Assembly: GCA_017555455.1 (NCBI GenBank)
Contig: JAFZGJ010000002.1
Coordinates: forward strand, 1 to 64,000
Length of the DNA stretch: 64,000 nt
Direction: 5' to 3'
Origin: Lachnospiraceae bacterium
GTDB taxonomy: Bacteria; Bacillota; Clostridia; Lachnospirales; Lachnospiraceae
Position numbers and translations under genes: made by a program. The notes beneath the pieces were generated by a model. The model saw only the letters and a list, made by a program, of their open reading frames with translations, had not been told where the DNA came from and searched no databases. Shown here piece by piece: positions 15,574 to 25,275 of this stretch. Position 1 is the stretch's first letter, and each line of letters opens with the position of its first letter.

Positions 15574-16551
15574 CTAATTGTAGATTTCTTCCAATAAATC
15601 TATCATCTGGTCATACATAAGCTGTCTTTCCTTGGAACGTAAAATTACGGAAATATAAGGATTTCCGGCAGCATCCTTGCTTAAAATAATAAGACAGTTC
15701 CCGGCAGCATTGGTAGTACCGGTTTTTCCACCAATTACGGTAACTTTATTAGGGCTTTCATAACTTCCGCGTAAAAATAAATTGGTGGTTTTGAATTTCA
15801 TTTCCTTTTCGTTGCCGTTTTTATCCTGATAAACAGTACTATAGTTATCCATATGAATAATCTCACGGAACAATTCATATTGAATTACTTTGTTGAAAAT
15901 TAAATATAAATCATAAACCGTAGTATAATGATCATCTGCAGTTAATCCGTGAGGATTTACAAAGTGACTGTTAGTTGCACCAAGTTCTGTAGCTTTTGCA
16001 TTCATCATAGCTGAAAAGCCTTCTAAACTTCCACCTAAATGAATGGCAATGGCATTAGCTGCATCATTGGCTGAATGAATTAATAAAGCATGTAATGCCT
16101 GGTTTAAGGTTAAGGTATCACCTTCTTTCAGACCACATAATGTTGCACCTGATTCCGTGATTTTCGCATCCTTTGTTACGGTTATAATATCCTCCAAATT
16201 TCCCTCTTCCAAAGCTACTAAAGCGGTAAGAATTTTGGTAATACTGGCAGGAGCTAAACGTTCATGGATATTTTTACCGTAAATAATATTAGCATTATTT
16301 ACATCAAATAATGCTGCAGCGGTTGCATCGGTCATATTTACAGAAGTATTAACTGATATATTCGCATTTCCTACACACAAAGAGGAGGCAAAGGAATCGA
16401 TCTTAACATCTGTATGATGATTGGTGATAGAAAAAGCGGAAACATCACTATCCAATTTATAAGGAACAAAAAGATTAGCTGTATTGCATCCGCTTAAAAA
16501 TACAGTTAAACATAATCCTAAGCATAGAAATAATTTATTTGTATACTTCAC
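15574..16551 (-). CDS. D-alanyl-D-alanine carboxypeptidase, lipoprotein (peptidase S11)
   Basis: DacA/PBP5-type carboxypeptidases trim the terminal D-Ala from peptidoglycan stem peptides. The 325-residue protein has a lipoprotein signal ending in the lipobox LSGC (Cys22), so it should be anchored outside the membrane. The serine-protease-like motifs are complete: Ser103-x-x-Lys106 (PASITK), Ser160-x-Asn162 (HSAND) and Lys276-Thr-Gly (GGKTGTT). The likely start is GTG at 16551 with GGAGTG upstream; it overlaps the mgsA end by 17 bases. It is the last gene of the mre-min-rodA block, matching a role in wall maturation. The extra C-terminal PBP5 domain seems absent. Confidence 0.92.
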   Translation of the reverse strand: MKYTNKLFLCLGLCLTVFLSGCNTANLFVPYKLDSDVSAFSITNHHTDVKIDSFASSLCVGNANISVNTSVNMTDATAAALFDVNNANIIYGKNIHERLAPASITKILTALVALEEGNLEDIITVTKDAKITESGATLCGLKEGDTLTLNQALHALLIHSANDAANAIAIHLGGSLEGFSAMMNAKATELGATNSHFVNPHGLTADDHYTTVYDLYLIFNKVIQYELFREIIHMDNYSTVYQDKNGNEKEMKFKTTNLFLRGSYESPNKVTVIGGKTGTTNAAGNCLIILSKDAAGNPYISVILRSKERQLMYDQMIDLLEEIYN

Positions 16552-16930
16552 GCCACTCCAGGTCTCCTCTGTCTAAAGATTTTATCAGAAGTTCAGCAGT
16601 TGCCAAATTAGTTGCAAAAGGAATATTATTTGAGTCACAAATTTTTACAATGTTATGTACATCCGGTTCATGAGATTTACTGGTTAAAGGATCGCGTAAG
16701 AAAATTACAAGATCAATCTGGTTGTGTTCAATCTGTGCTCCTAACTGCTGGTCTCCCCCCAAATGACCGGCAAGATATTTATGCACTGTTAAATTAGTAA
16801 CTTCTTCAATGAGTCTTCCCGTAGTTCCGGTGGCATACAATTCATTTTTTGATAAAATTCCTCTGTACGCAATGCAGAAGTTCTGCATTAACTTTTTTTT
16901 AGCATCGTGCGCAATAAGTCCGATATTCAT
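16535..16930 (-). CDS. mgsA: Methylglyoxal synthase
   Basis: MgsA converts dihydroxyacetone phosphate to methylglyoxal and phosphate, a bypass of lower glycolysis. The 131-residue protein has the family landmarks: the catalytic Asp60 in [10 protein letters not shown], Asp80 in [10 protein letters not shown], His87 in the SHEPDV segment, and the phosphate-binding [10 protein letters not shown] strong GGAGGGG ribosome-binding site precedes the ATG. It sits between rodA and the carboxypeptidase gene in the shape operon, a common clostridial arrangement with no obvious functional link. Confidence 0.96.
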   Translation of the reverse strand: MNIGLIAHDAKKKLMQNFCIAYRGILSKNELYATGTTGRLIEEVTNLTVHKYLAGHLGGDQQLGAQIEHNQIDLVIFLRDPLTSKSHEPDVHNIVKICDSNNIPFATNLATAELLIKSLDRGDLEWREVYK

Positions 16931-16957
16931 TCTGTCCCCTCCGAAAAAAATGATACA

Positions 16958-18064
16958 CTAATATTTTTTTGCTTGTAACCTTACATTTAATAAAACACCT
17001 ATGCCGGCATATAAACTTACTAATGAAGTTAAGCCATAGCTTACAAAAGGAAAAGGAATCCCTGTGTTGGGTAAAAGTCCTGTTGCTACCGACATATTTA
17101 AAAAACTTTGAAAACCAATTAATGCAGCCATACCGCAGGCTATAATGGAACCGGCTAAATCCTTGGAAATTCTGGCAATATTAATACATTCAAAAACAAT
17201 AAACAGAACCAGAATAATAACACCGCAGGCTCCAGCAAATCCTAATTCCTCTCCTATGACTGCATAAATAAAGTCTGTTTGTGGTTCAGAAATAAAATTC
17301 CCGTTTTTTACGGAAGCAATTACATTGTTGTTTAAGCCTTTCCCCCATAATTGTCCTGAACCGATGGCTGTCATGGAATTGATGGTTTGATAGGCAATGG
17401 TATCCGCATATTTTTCCGGTTGAAGCCAAGCTAAGATTCTATTAGCCTGATAATCTTTAATAATTTGCTGATCCGGCTGTAAAATCAGGAAAAAGAATAA
17501 AGAAATAATAGGAACGATAATAGCAAGAACTCCAACTACTATTTTATAGCTTAATCCTCCGATAAACAGCATAACACAGAAAATTACAACAATCATAATA
17601 CTGGTAGATAAATCCGGCTGGGTATAAACCAATAAAAGCGGGATTCCCAATAATACAACACTGATAATCAAAAATTTTAAGGTGTTTAAATTTTCCCTAT
17701 ATTTCATAATAAACTGTGCAAAGAATAAAATCAATAAAATTTTCGCAGTTTCAGAAGGTTGAAACTGGATGCCCATGATATTTACCCAACGCTGGGCACC
17801 ACCGATATTTCTACCAAAAAAAGTAACGGATAACAGCAAAATAATATTTATAATATATAGATAAACATAAAAATACAGTATAAAACTGTAATCAATAAAG
17901 GATGCAATTATCATAATTGCAAAGCCGGCACAAACACCGAATATCTGACGTGTCATCAGTTCACTTTTGGCACTTCCCACAGCCAAAATTCCTATAATGG
18001 AAAGCGTTACAACTAATAATATTAATTTGAAATCATAATCTTTTAATTTATATTGTCTTAACAT
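16958..18064 (-). CDS. rodA: RodA, peptidoglycan glycosyltransferase (SEDS family)
   Basis: RodA polymerises lipid II glycan strands for cell elongation together with a class B PBP. The 368-residue protein has about ten membrane helices and SEDS motifs: NIGGAQRWVNIMGIQFQPSE, LVYTQPDLSTS, ANRILAWLQPEKYADT, and the conserved acidic FIYAVIGEELGF plus NTGIPFPFVSYGLTS. AAGGAA precedes the ATG. It follows the minCDE genes and shares an operon with the PBP2-type gene upstream, its expected transpeptidase partner. RodA is preferred over FtsW or SpoVE because of the mre/min neighbourhood. Confidence 0.92.
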   Translation of the reverse strand: MLRQYKLKDYDFKLILLVVTLSIIGILAVGSAKSELMTRQIFGVCAGFAIMIIASFIDYSFILYFYVYLYIINIILLLSVTFFGRNIGGAQRWVNIMGIQFQPSETAKILLILFFAQFIMKYRENLNTLKFLIISVVLLGIPLLLVYTQPDLSTSIMIVVIFCVMLFIGGLSYKIVVGVLAIIVPIISLFFFLILQPDQQIIKDYQANRILAWLQPEKYADTIAYQTINSMTAIGSGQLWGKGLNNNVIASVKNGNFISEPQTDFIYAVIGEELGFAGACGVIILVLFIVFECINIARISKDLAGSIIACGMAALIGFQSFLNMSVATGLLPNTGIPFPFVSYGLTSLVSLYAGIGVLLNVRLQAKKY

Positions 18065-18079
18065 AGTTTCCTTCTTTGT

Positions 18080-18343
18080 TTATTCAAGAATATCCAAAAT
18101 TGGAATATTTGCATATAAAGATGGTTTTCTGTTATTTCCTCTTTTGTCATTCTTTTTTAATACAATTTCCATTTGTTCTTCATCAATGCTCATGTATTTT
18201 GAAATGGATTTAATCAAATCCTGTTTTATGAGATTTAATGTTTGTGGAGAACAATTAATTCTGTCGGAAATCAATAATATTTTTAAACGGTCTTTAGCAA
18301 TGCTGCTGGATTTTTTCTTTTTAAATATATTAAATTTTTTCAT
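18080..18343 (-). CDS. minE: Cell division topological factor MinE
   Basis: MinE stimulates the MinD ATPase and drives Min oscillation so that the division septum forms at mid-cell. The 87-residue protein has an N-terminal basic amphipathic segment, the MinD-contact helix region (SIAKDRLKILLISDR) and a C-terminal dimerisation domain ending VLKKNDKRGNN. The frame stays open 12 codons further upstream, but the ATG at 18343 is preceded by AGAAAGG and gives normal MinE length. It is directly downstream of minD. Having MinE rather than the DivIVA-MinJ system is typical of many clostridia. Confidence 0.9.
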   Translation of the reverse strand: MKKFNIFKKKKSSSIAKDRLKILLISDRINCSPQTLNLIKQDLIKSISKYMSIDEEQMEIVLKKNDKRGNNRKPSLYANIPILDILE

Positions 18344-18391
18344 AATAAAAAACCTTTCTGAGTTATTTCTTTTTTTCACAATTTTTTGAGT

Positions 18392-19180
18392 TTAGTTTTT
18401 GTGAAAAATATCGGTTACCTTTGTCCAAAAGGACACGCTTTTGAATAATTCAATAGGTATTTTTTCGCCGGTAATCCGTAAAGAAATATTGCGATAGGCT
18501 CTGCCTGCTAAAGAGGCAGTTTCAATTAAAGGTTCCCCCTGGTTGGTAGATATTACAACATGTTCATCATCAGGAATAACACCAATAAGAGGGATTCCCA
18601 AAATATCTACCACGTCTGTAGGAGACATCATATCTCCTCTTTTCACTAAATCCAGACGCATACGATTTAATAATAAATCAATTTTTTTCATTTCATGAGA
18701 TTCCAACAATCCAATAATGCGGTCAGCATCACGGATTGCGGACACTTCCGGCGTAGTAACAATGATGGCACTGTCAGCTCCGGCTACTGCATTTTTAAAA
18801 CCCTGTTCAATTCCGGCAGGACAATCCAACAAAATATAATCAAACTGTGGACGTAAATGCTCTATCAGTTTTAACATTTGATGTTCATTTACTGCCGTTT
18901 TATCTCTTGTTTGAGCAGAAGGAAGCAAATAAAGACCGGGATAACGCTTGTCCCGAATCAGGGCCTGCTTTACACGGCAACTCCCTTCTACTACATCTAC
19001 CAGATTATAAACAATCCGGTTTTCTAATCCCATAACAACATCCAGATTTCGTAATCCGATATCGGTGTCAATCATAACTACCTTTTTTCCTAAAGCAGCC
19101 AGACCACTTCCTAAGTTTGCGGTGGTAGTTGTTTTTCCTACTCCGCCTTTTCCGCTTGTAATGACAATAACTTCACACAT
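18392..19180 (-). CDS. minD: Septum-site determining ATPase MinD
   Basis: MinD is a membrane-associated ATPase that recruits MinC and is released by MinE. The 262-residue protein has the deviant Walker A motif GKGGVGKTTT (from residue 10), a DTDIGLRNLD switch, the Walker B LLDCPAGIEQGF, and a C-terminal membrane-targeting amphipathic helix (PIELFKSVSFWTKVTDIF). GAAAGGA lies before the ATG. It lies between minC and minE in the expected order. Confidence 0.97.
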   Translation of the reverse strand: MCEVIVITSGKGGVGKTTTTANLGSGLAALGKKVVMIDTDIGLRNLDVVMGLENRIVYNLVDVVEGSCRVKQALIRDKRYPGLYLLPSAQTRDKTAVNEHQMLKLIEHLRPQFDYILLDCPAGIEQGFKNAVAGADSAIIVTTPEVSAIRDADRIIGLLESHEMKKIDLLLNRMRLDLVKRGDMMSPTDVVDILGIPLIGVIPDDEHVVISTNQGEPLIETASLAGRAYRNISLRITGEKIPIELFKSVSFWTKVTDIFHKN

Positions 19181-19258
19181 ATTTTACAGTCCTTTCACAT
19201 ATAAATGAAATATTGTCCTCTGGAAATACCGGTCTTGAATAAACACAGCAATCAGCCT

Positions 19259-19933
19259 TTAGAATGGCAGATGTTCCAGCAATTCTTTTGTAATGGGTTC
19301 CATAATGATATGGTTTTCTTTTACATATGCAATTTTCGGTTGTACCTTGGGTTTAATTCCCCAACGGGGTTTATCTTTTGCTTTATATCGAAAGTCTCCG
19401 ATTCTCATTTTTTCGGGAGACATTTCTAACGCTACAATATAATGATTTTCTTCGGTACTGCCTACACCGGCATAGGCCTCTCCATAGAGACCTCCCAGAA
19501 TAATAATATCTTTGGAGGCAGAAACAACACATCCGGGATAAACATCACCAAGAATCACAAGGCTGGATTCGATTTCTATTTTTTGGTTATTTTTCAGAGT
19601 CCCGCGGTAAAAATGTCCGAAGTTATCCGTATGTTGCATATCAACTTTTTGGATAGCTTTTACAAAATTACGGTTTGTTTCTTCGTTTTTACCTATAATA
19701 CAGATGATTTCAACATCAGAATTATTGCGGATTGCAGTAACAATCTGTCGTTCCTGCCCATCATCTAATTCCACACCTTCGATAGCCAGAGCCACCTTGG
19801 CATCACGGAAAAATTGACGGCTTGCACTGAATTTTAAAGCTACTTCTTCCAGTAGTTTCTCAAAAGGAAGTTCCGGATTTAGGTGTAAGGTAATTCCGTT
19901 GGGAAACTTTTTTATGATAATGTTATCTTTCAT
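19259..19933 (-). CDS. minC: Septum-site determining protein MinC
   Basis: MinC inhibits FtsZ polymerisation away from mid-cell when bound to MinD. The 224-residue protein has an N-terminal FtsZ-interacting domain (about 1-100) and the C-terminal beta-helix, seen in FYRGTLKNNQKIEIE, DVYPGCVVSASKDIIILGGLYGEAYAG. The frame is open far upstream into the pbp gene, but the ATG at 19933 has AAGGAGAG before it and begins the homologous part. It lies 19 bases after the pbp gene and 78 bases before minD. Confidence 0.95.
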   Translation of the reverse strand: MKDNIIIKKFPNGITLHLNPELPFEKLLEEVALKFSASRQFFRDAKVALAIEGVELDDGQERQIVTAIRNNSDVEIICIIGKNEETNRNFVKAIQKVDMQHTDNFGHFYRGTLKNNQKIEIESSLVILGDVYPGCVVSASKDIIILGGLYGEAYAGVGSTEENHYIVALEMSPEKMRIGDFRYKAKDKPRWGIKPKVQPKIAYVKENHIIMEPITKELLEHLPF

Positions 19934-19952
19934 TTGAGTCGTACTCTCCTTT

Positions 19953-22850
19953 TTAATCTCCTCCGGCAGAGGAAACATCAGGTCTTGTTGCGGTGCCGGA
20001 AAGAATGGTATCTTCATCTTTGATATTAAAATAATATAAATAAATATCTCTTGTAAGGTTAGCCGCGTAGTTGGAAGTATAACCATTGGCAATACGGGTT
20101 GTAATGGTAACCTCCGGATTTTCGTAAGGAGCATAACTTACAAATAGAGCATGGTTGGCACGTTTTCTTGTTTCTTCCGCAGTTCCGGTTTTCCCTGCTA
20201 CATGGATACCATAATTACTTAATGCTAAATAATCACTCTTTTTAATAACTACCTGACGCATTCCTTCATGAATAGATTTCCAGGTGGAAGGCTTAAGTTC
20301 TACCTGATTTCTGATTTCCGGAGAGAAATCCTTCAGTAAATTTCCATTAGCATCAGTTACTTTATCAAGCAAGCTTAAATTATAACAGGTTCCGTTGGTA
20401 GCAATGGTTGTAACATATCTGGCAAGGCCAACGGTAGTATAGTTGTTGGTACCTTGTCCGATGGCAGACATTACGGAGTAATCACGTGATACTTCCGGAG
20501 TAGCTTCTTCAATTTCAATTCCGGTTTTTTCACTGAGACCAAACATATCTGCGTATTTATATAATTTTTCAATTCCGATATCACTGTTGTAAGTAGAATC
20601 TTCGATACCCAACTGGTATCCCACTTCGTAAAAGAAACAGTTATAGGAATTGGCAATACCACCAACAACATTGAGATTTCCATGGGCAGATGGATAAACC
20701 CAACATTTATACTGGTTGGTAGTAAATCTGTCAAAAATACCGCGACATAAAATATGGGAACTTGTAGTAACAATGTGTTCCTCTAAAGCCGCTGCAGCTG
20801 AAATCATTTTAAAGGTAGAACCGGGAACTGTTTTTTGTTGGGTAGCACTGTTCCACATAGGTCTGGTTAAATCGGTCTGTAACCAGGAATAATATTTGGA
20901 ATCAATACTGTTGGCAAGGCGGTTATTATCATAGCTGGGATAACTTACCAGGGCCAAAACTTCACCGGTCAAATTGGTAATAACGACAGAAGCTGAGCAA
21001 GGGTCAAGAGCTAACTGCGCCGGGGTGATGTAGAGATTTTCAATTAAGAAAATAATAAATTCATAAGCGGAAACCTGACCGTTTAAAAACTTATTCTTTT
21101 CTTCTTCAGTAATACTTACTATATCTTGCTCTAACAATACAGAACAAATCTGTTTTGCAGTAATATCATTCTTTTTAATCATGTACTTGTACATTTTTTT
21201 TGCAAAAGTGGTATTATTCTGCAACTTTTCAAATATATATTCTGTAAGACTATCATAGATTTCATCTGCATCTGCATATTTGTTTTCCAAATTAATTTTG
21301 GAAACGTTAACCCAGTTTTTTGAAATACAGTATTTTAAAAATTCACCAAGACTGATGACTTCTTCTGTTGTCCAGGCAATATAAGTTTCATCATTTTTAT
21401 CGATTTCACCTGACATAAGAACATCATAATCTTTTAACATAGATACAATGTAACTTTGGTATATCTGATATTCGGCAGGAAGCTTTTTATATGCAGTAAA
21501 ATCTTCGTATAGCTGTTTATTTAAGTATTGAAATGTTTTTTCCTGTTTTTCCAGGAAAGCGGAATAAATTTTACTCTCATTGGTAAGTGCATCCACATCA
21601 TCAAATTGACTGATATCAATAACATTGTTGTTAATCAGTGCAAAATATACATCATCTACAGGTATATAGAGAGAACTGGCAGAAGGATTTTCCGGCACAA
21701 CATAGCTTTTGCTGTTAATAATTTTTGCAACTAAAATTCCGGCAAGCTTCTGCTCTAAAATATCATAGGTAGCTACCTGCAAATCATGGTCAATAGTTAA
21801 ATATAAATCGTTACCGGCAAGAGGTTCTATGCGGTCAGTGGTTTCAATAACTTTTCCCATATTGTCTACATAGATGGTTTCTTTCCCGTTGACTCCGCGG
21901 AGATAACTTTCCATGGATTCCTCAATGCCTGTCTTACCTACAATATCATTTAAAGTATATACATCTTTATATCCCGAAGTTTGAGAAGTGCTGCTGTTAA
22001 GGGTTTGCAGATCTTCTTTATCTATTTTTCCTGTATAACCCAGAATATGAGAAAAGTAAACGCTGTCTTCATAGACACGGATGGTATCCTCTTGAATAGC
22101 GGCTCCGGGCAAATCATGAATATTCTCCAAAATGTTGGCAACAGTTTGTTCGTTTACATCAGTTGCCACATTGGTAGGAATAAATTTTTGGAAGCTGTTG
22201 GCACTCATAGCATAGCGGATGGTAACAATCTGTAAAATTTCTTTTTTGGTATAGCCATCACCCAAAACAAAGCTGTCTCTTGGATTTAGAGGGTCGCCGG
22301 ATTTTCCTACACCGTAACGGGAATAGCCTGCTAAATATTGCATCATTTCTTCAGCTGTAGCAGTTTCTTCCTCATACTTCATATCTCCGGGATCGGCATA
22401 ACCATAGATATCTGCGCGGAAACGTCGTAGTCTGGTATCACTGACGGTATAAGCGTAGTTTCCGTTATCATCGATCACAATGGAAAAATTACTGTCGATT
22501 TCATCGCCACTCTTTTCAATAATCCGAATCATTTTCAAAAGAGTTTCGTTTATGGCCTCGTTTTTTCCGCTTCCGGATTCATAAACGTCTTCGATGGTAA
22601 CATTGTACGCAAGTTTATTGTGTGCAAGTACTTTTCCGTTGCGGTCATAAATGTTTCCACGGGTACTGGAAATAGAACGTTCTTTTTGAATTTTTAAGGT
22701 AAAATCTTCTAAAGCTTCTGCTCCATTGACAATTTGAAGATTAAATATTCGATAAATTAAAATACTTCCTAAAAATAGAATTATTAATGCCAGAATCAGC
22801 AATTTACTTAATTCTACGTTAGTGGAAGGTTTTTTGGTACTGTTATACAA
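19953..22850 (-). CDS. mrdA: Elongation-specific penicillin-binding protein 2, with large insertion
   Basis: This class B PBP should cross-link peptidoglycan during elongation with RodA and MreBCD. The 965-residue protein has a short cytoplasmic tail, a membrane anchor (about 17-38), a PBP dimer domain (about 50-345) and a transpeptidase domain. Its motifs are Ser678-x-x-Lys681 (PGSTFK), Ser735-x-Asn737 and Lys887-Thr-Gly. About 240 residues (371-612), acidic and helical in character, interrupt the transpeptidase domain between LTIDHDLQVA and CSASVVITNLTGEVLA. That makes it far longer than the usual 600-700 residues. The start is a TTG (22850) with AAGGAG eight bases upstream, overlapping the mreD stop. 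A SpoVD-like role is less likely. Confidence 0.9.
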   Translation of the reverse strand: MYNSTKKPSTNVELSKLLILALIILFLGSILIYRIFNLQIVNGAEALEDFTLKIQKERSISSTRGNIYDRNGKVLAHNKLAYNVTIEDVYESGSGKNEAINETLLKMIRIIEKSGDEIDSNFSIVIDDNGNYAYTVSDTRLRRFRADIYGYADPGDMKYEEETATAEEMMQYLAGYSRYGVGKSGDPLNPRDSFVLGDGYTKKEILQIVTIRYAMSANSFQKFIPTNVATDVNEQTVANILENIHDLPGAAIQEDTIRVYEDSVYFSHILGYTGKIDKEDLQTLNSSTSQTSGYKDVYTLNDIVGKTGIEESMESYLRGVNGKETIYVDNMGKVIETTDRIEPLAGNDLYLTIDHDLQVATYDILEQKLAGILVAKIINSKSYVVPENPSASSLYIPVDDVYFALINNNVIDISQFDDVDALTNESKIYSAFLEKQEKTFQYLNKQLYEDFTAYKKLPAEYQIYQSYIVSMLKDYDVLMSGEIDKNDETYIAWTTEEVISLGEFLKYCISKNWVNVSKINLENKYADADEIYDSLTEYIFEKLQNNTTFAKKMYKYMIKKNDITAKQICSVLLEQDIVSITEEEKNKFLNGQVSAYEFIIFLIENLYITPAQLALDPCSASVVITNLTGEVLALVSYPSYDNNRLANSIDSKYYSWLQTDLTRPMWNSATQQKTVPGSTFKMISAAAALEEHIVTTSSHILCRGIFDRFTTNQYKCWVYPSAHGNLNVVGGIANSYNCFFYEVGYQLGIEDSTYNSDIGIEKLYKYADMFGLSEKTGIEIEEATPEVSRDYSVMSAIGQGTNNYTTVGLARYVTTIATNGTCYNLSLLDKVTDANGNLLKDFSPEIRNQVELKPSTWKSIHEGMRQVVIKKSDYLALSNYGIHVAGKTGTAEETRKRANHALFVSYAPYENPEVTITTRIANGYTSNYAANLTRDIYLYYFNIKDEDTILSGTATRPDVSSAGGD

Positions 22851-23361
22851 TTTTGGAAGCTCCTTCTTTTTCTCTCCACTCTAAACGGCTTTCTACTAAT
22901 AAAAGAAGCGGATAAAGTACGCAGGTAATGATAATGGTATAAACCATTTCCGGAATAATAATGTTTAGGAAATAGTAGGAAAATTGAAATCTTCCCCTTA
23001 AAAAAAAGGTTAGTACATAAATAACAAAATTACATAAAAAGTCACTGCCAACAATTAAAGCAATGGGAAGTTTGATATCTTCCGGATAAAACATTTTTCT
23101 GAAAATACCGTTGAGATAACCTATGTACATATAAATCAGTGCATAAAAACCTAAAATGTCACCAAAAAAGATATCCATCAGAAGTCCGGAAAAAAAACCT
23201 ACAAGTAAACCGCTTTTACGCCCCCTCATAAAACCATAAGAGGCGGTCACAACAATCATTAAGTTTGGAATAATTCCACCAAAACTGAGACTGTTGAAAA
23301 CAGTAGATTGTAAAAGGAAGCAGATAATTACAAATAAGGCACTGACAAATATATTCAGCAT
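22843..23361 (-). CDS. mreD: Rod shape-determining protein MreD
   Basis: MreD is a small integral membrane partner of MreB and MreC in the elongation complex. The 172-residue protein has five to six hydrophobic helices and the family features PNLMIVVTASYGFMRGRKSG, GFFSGLLMDIFFGDILGFYAL and a basic C-terminus. AAAAGGAG lies before the ATG. It lies between mreC and the PBP2 gene, which overlaps its stop by eight bases, so all four are probably one translational unit. Confidence 0.93.
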   Translation of the reverse strand: MLNIFVSALFVIICFLLQSTVFNSLSFGGIIPNLMIVVTASYGFMRGRKSGLLVGFFSGLLMDIFFGDILGFYALIYMYIGYLNGIFRKMFYPEDIKLPIALIVGSDFLCNFVIYVLTFFLRGRFQFSYYFLNIIIPEMVYTIIITCVLYPLLLLVESRLEWREKEGASKIV

Positions 23362-23380
23362 AAAAATACTCCTTTTGAGC

Positions 23381-24247
23381 CTATTCTACGGTTTGTTTTA
23401 ATTCCATAATGACAAGAACCTCCTCTAAGTGTTCAAAATCTACGGCAGTTGTTAAAGTTCCGGATTTTGTCAGATTATTAGAGTCTGTTTCAATACTGCT
23501 GATATAGCCAATCAAAATGCCGGGCAAATAGTGTTCGCTGATATTGGAGGTTACTATTTTATCGCCTACAGCAGCTTTATTGTCATCATCTACCAGTTTG
23601 CTGAAAGCAATCATACCCTGAGACATGGTAGTTAAATCTCCGGTAACAATTAAATGATCCCCGGAGGATAATAATAAACCACTGGTATTATTGTTGTCTT
23701 CAATGATACTGGTAACTTTGGCATAATTAGGACCTACATCCGTAACACGTCCTACCAATCCGCTACCTGCCATAACGTTACAGTTAATTTGTATACCATC
23801 CTTACTACCCTTGTTGATGGTAAAGGAGGTAAACCAGTTACTGGAATCACGGCTGATAATTCTGGCACCGATTTTTTCGTATTCGGAATATTGCTGGTCT
23901 AATTTTAATAATTGGCGAAGCTGGTTTAATTCATATCGTTCCTGTTGGAATTTTGTGTTTTCGATGGTTAGACGGTCAATTTCTTCTTTTAAACGCTGAT
24001 TTTCGTCTAATACATCTCTGATTTCCATAAGCTGTTCCGATTTATCGGACATCCAGCCGCCAACTTGAGCAATACCATTTTGAAATGGTACTAAAAATGT
24101 ACCTGCCACAGAATTTAAAGGTGTATTGATTGCAGGAGTTTTAAAGGAAAGAACCATAACTGCAATGCAAACACAGGTTAATAGAAAAAGGAGATATTTA
24201 CTTGGCAGCGTAAATTTCTCCTTTGGTCTTTTTAATACAGGACTCAT
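23381..24247 (-). CDS. mreC: Rod shape-determining protein MreC
   Basis: MreC is a bitopic scaffold that links MreB to the wall enzymes. The 288-residue protein has an N-terminal membrane helix (about 18-38), a coiled-coil (about 68-115, DENQRLKEEIDRLTIEN), then the beta-barrel MreC domain with SRDSSNWFTSFTINKGSKDGI and GLVGRVTDVG. Its ATG overlaps the mreB stop (ATGA), so translation is coupled. Length and order are standard. Confidence 0.95.
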   Translation of the reverse strand: MSPVLKRPKEKFTLPSKYLLFLLTCVCIAVMVLSFKTPAINTPLNSVAGTFLVPFQNGIAQVGGWMSDKSEQLMEIRDVLDENQRLKEEIDRLTIENTKFQQERYELNQLRQLLKLDQQYSEYEKIGARIISRDSSNWFTSFTINKGSKDGIQINCNVMAGSGLVGRVTDVGPNYAKVTSIIEDNNNTSGLLLSSGDHLIVTGDLTTMSQGMIAFSKLVDDDNKAAVGDKIVTSNISEHYLPGILIGYISSIETDSNNLTKSGTLTTAVDFEHLEEVLVIMELKQTVE

Positions 24248-25254
24248 CTTCCCATCCCTTCAATGGAATACGCTACAGATTTATAGTTATCATCCTTGAT
24301 TACTTTGGATAAACCTCTGGCTACACTTTCGATAGGATTTTCACAAACATTCACTTTTAGCCCGGTTCCCTTCTGCATTAACTGAGCAAGATGGTTAACT
24401 TGGGAAGCGCCACCTGTAAGATAGATACCATGTCTGTAGATATCAGCACCTAATTCCGGTGGAGTACGTTCCAAAATTACTTTTACACTGTCGATAATAG
24501 TGTTAAAGGTCTCAATTAATGCTTTGTTTACTAAATCAGTAGGGATTTCTCTTTCTACAGGAAGTCCGCTGACAATATCACGACCATATACTACTGCCGG
24601 TTTTCCGGCTTTTTCTAATTCACGCAAGTTTATTTTAACTTTTTCAGCAGTTTTTCCGCCGATTAAAAGACTATATTCATTTCGAACGGCATTTCGGATG
24701 GCTTCATCAAATTTTAAACCACCTACTTTGATTAAACGGCTTAATACGATACCGCCTAAAGAAAGAATAGACACTTCAGTAGTGTCATATCCTACGTTAA
24801 CGATTAAAACACCTTGGGAATTTTTTACGTCAATATCAAGTCCTAAACCATCAGCAACAGCTTTTTCCACTACCATGATTTTTTTTGCCTTTACATTAGC
24901 ATCTTTAATTAAATCATAGAAAGCTCTTTTTTCTACTTCTGTTACATCGGTAGGAACAGCTACATAATAATCAGAAGGTTTGATATTTCCTCCGGAAAGG
25001 TCGTTAATAAAGTATTTTAACAGAGTTTCCATATTTTTAATGTCTGCAATAACACCGTTACAGACAGGATAAGAGGCAACAATATTGCCTGGGGCTTTTT
25101 CATACATATCAAAGGCAGAATCCCCATATGCGAAAAATGTTTTTTTATTCTCAATGGCAATCATGTTTTTTTGTACCATTACAGAATCATCTGCTCGATT
25201 ATAAATTTTAATGTTGCTTGTGCCAAGATCAATACCAAATACGTTATTTGCCAT
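24244..25254 (-). CDS. mreB: Rod shape-determining actin homologue MreB
   Basis: MreB is the bacterial actin that guides lateral wall synthesis. The 336-residue protein has the actin-fold motifs: phosphate 1 loop FGIDLGTSNIKIY, the connect 1 region AVADGLGLDI, phosphate 2 LIVNVGYDTTEVSIL and the adenosine motif YLTGGASQVNHL. AAAGGAG precedes the ATG. It is the first gene of the mre cluster and follows radC by 21 bases. Some loop residues depart from classical MreB, so an MreB paralogue such as Mbl is possible, but operon position favours MreB. Confidence 0.92.
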   Translation of the reverse strand: MANNVFGIDLGTSNIKIYNRADDSVMVQKNMIAIENKKTFFAYGDSAFDMYEKAPGNIVASYPVCNGVIADIKNMETLLKYFINDLSGGNIKPSDYYVAVPTDVTEVEKRAFYDLIKDANVKAKKIMVVEKAVADGLGLDIDVKNSQGVLIVNVGYDTTEVSILSLGGIVLSRLIKVGGLKFDEAIRNAVRNEYSLLIGGKTAEKVKINLRELEKAGKPAVVYGRDIVSGLPVEREIPTDLVNKALIETFNTIIDSVKVILERTPPELGADIYRHGIYLTGGASQVNHLAQLMQKGTGLKVNVCENPIESVARGLSKVIKDDNYKSVAYSIEGMGR

Positions 25255-25275
25255 TGTTCAGCTCCTTTCTCTTTT

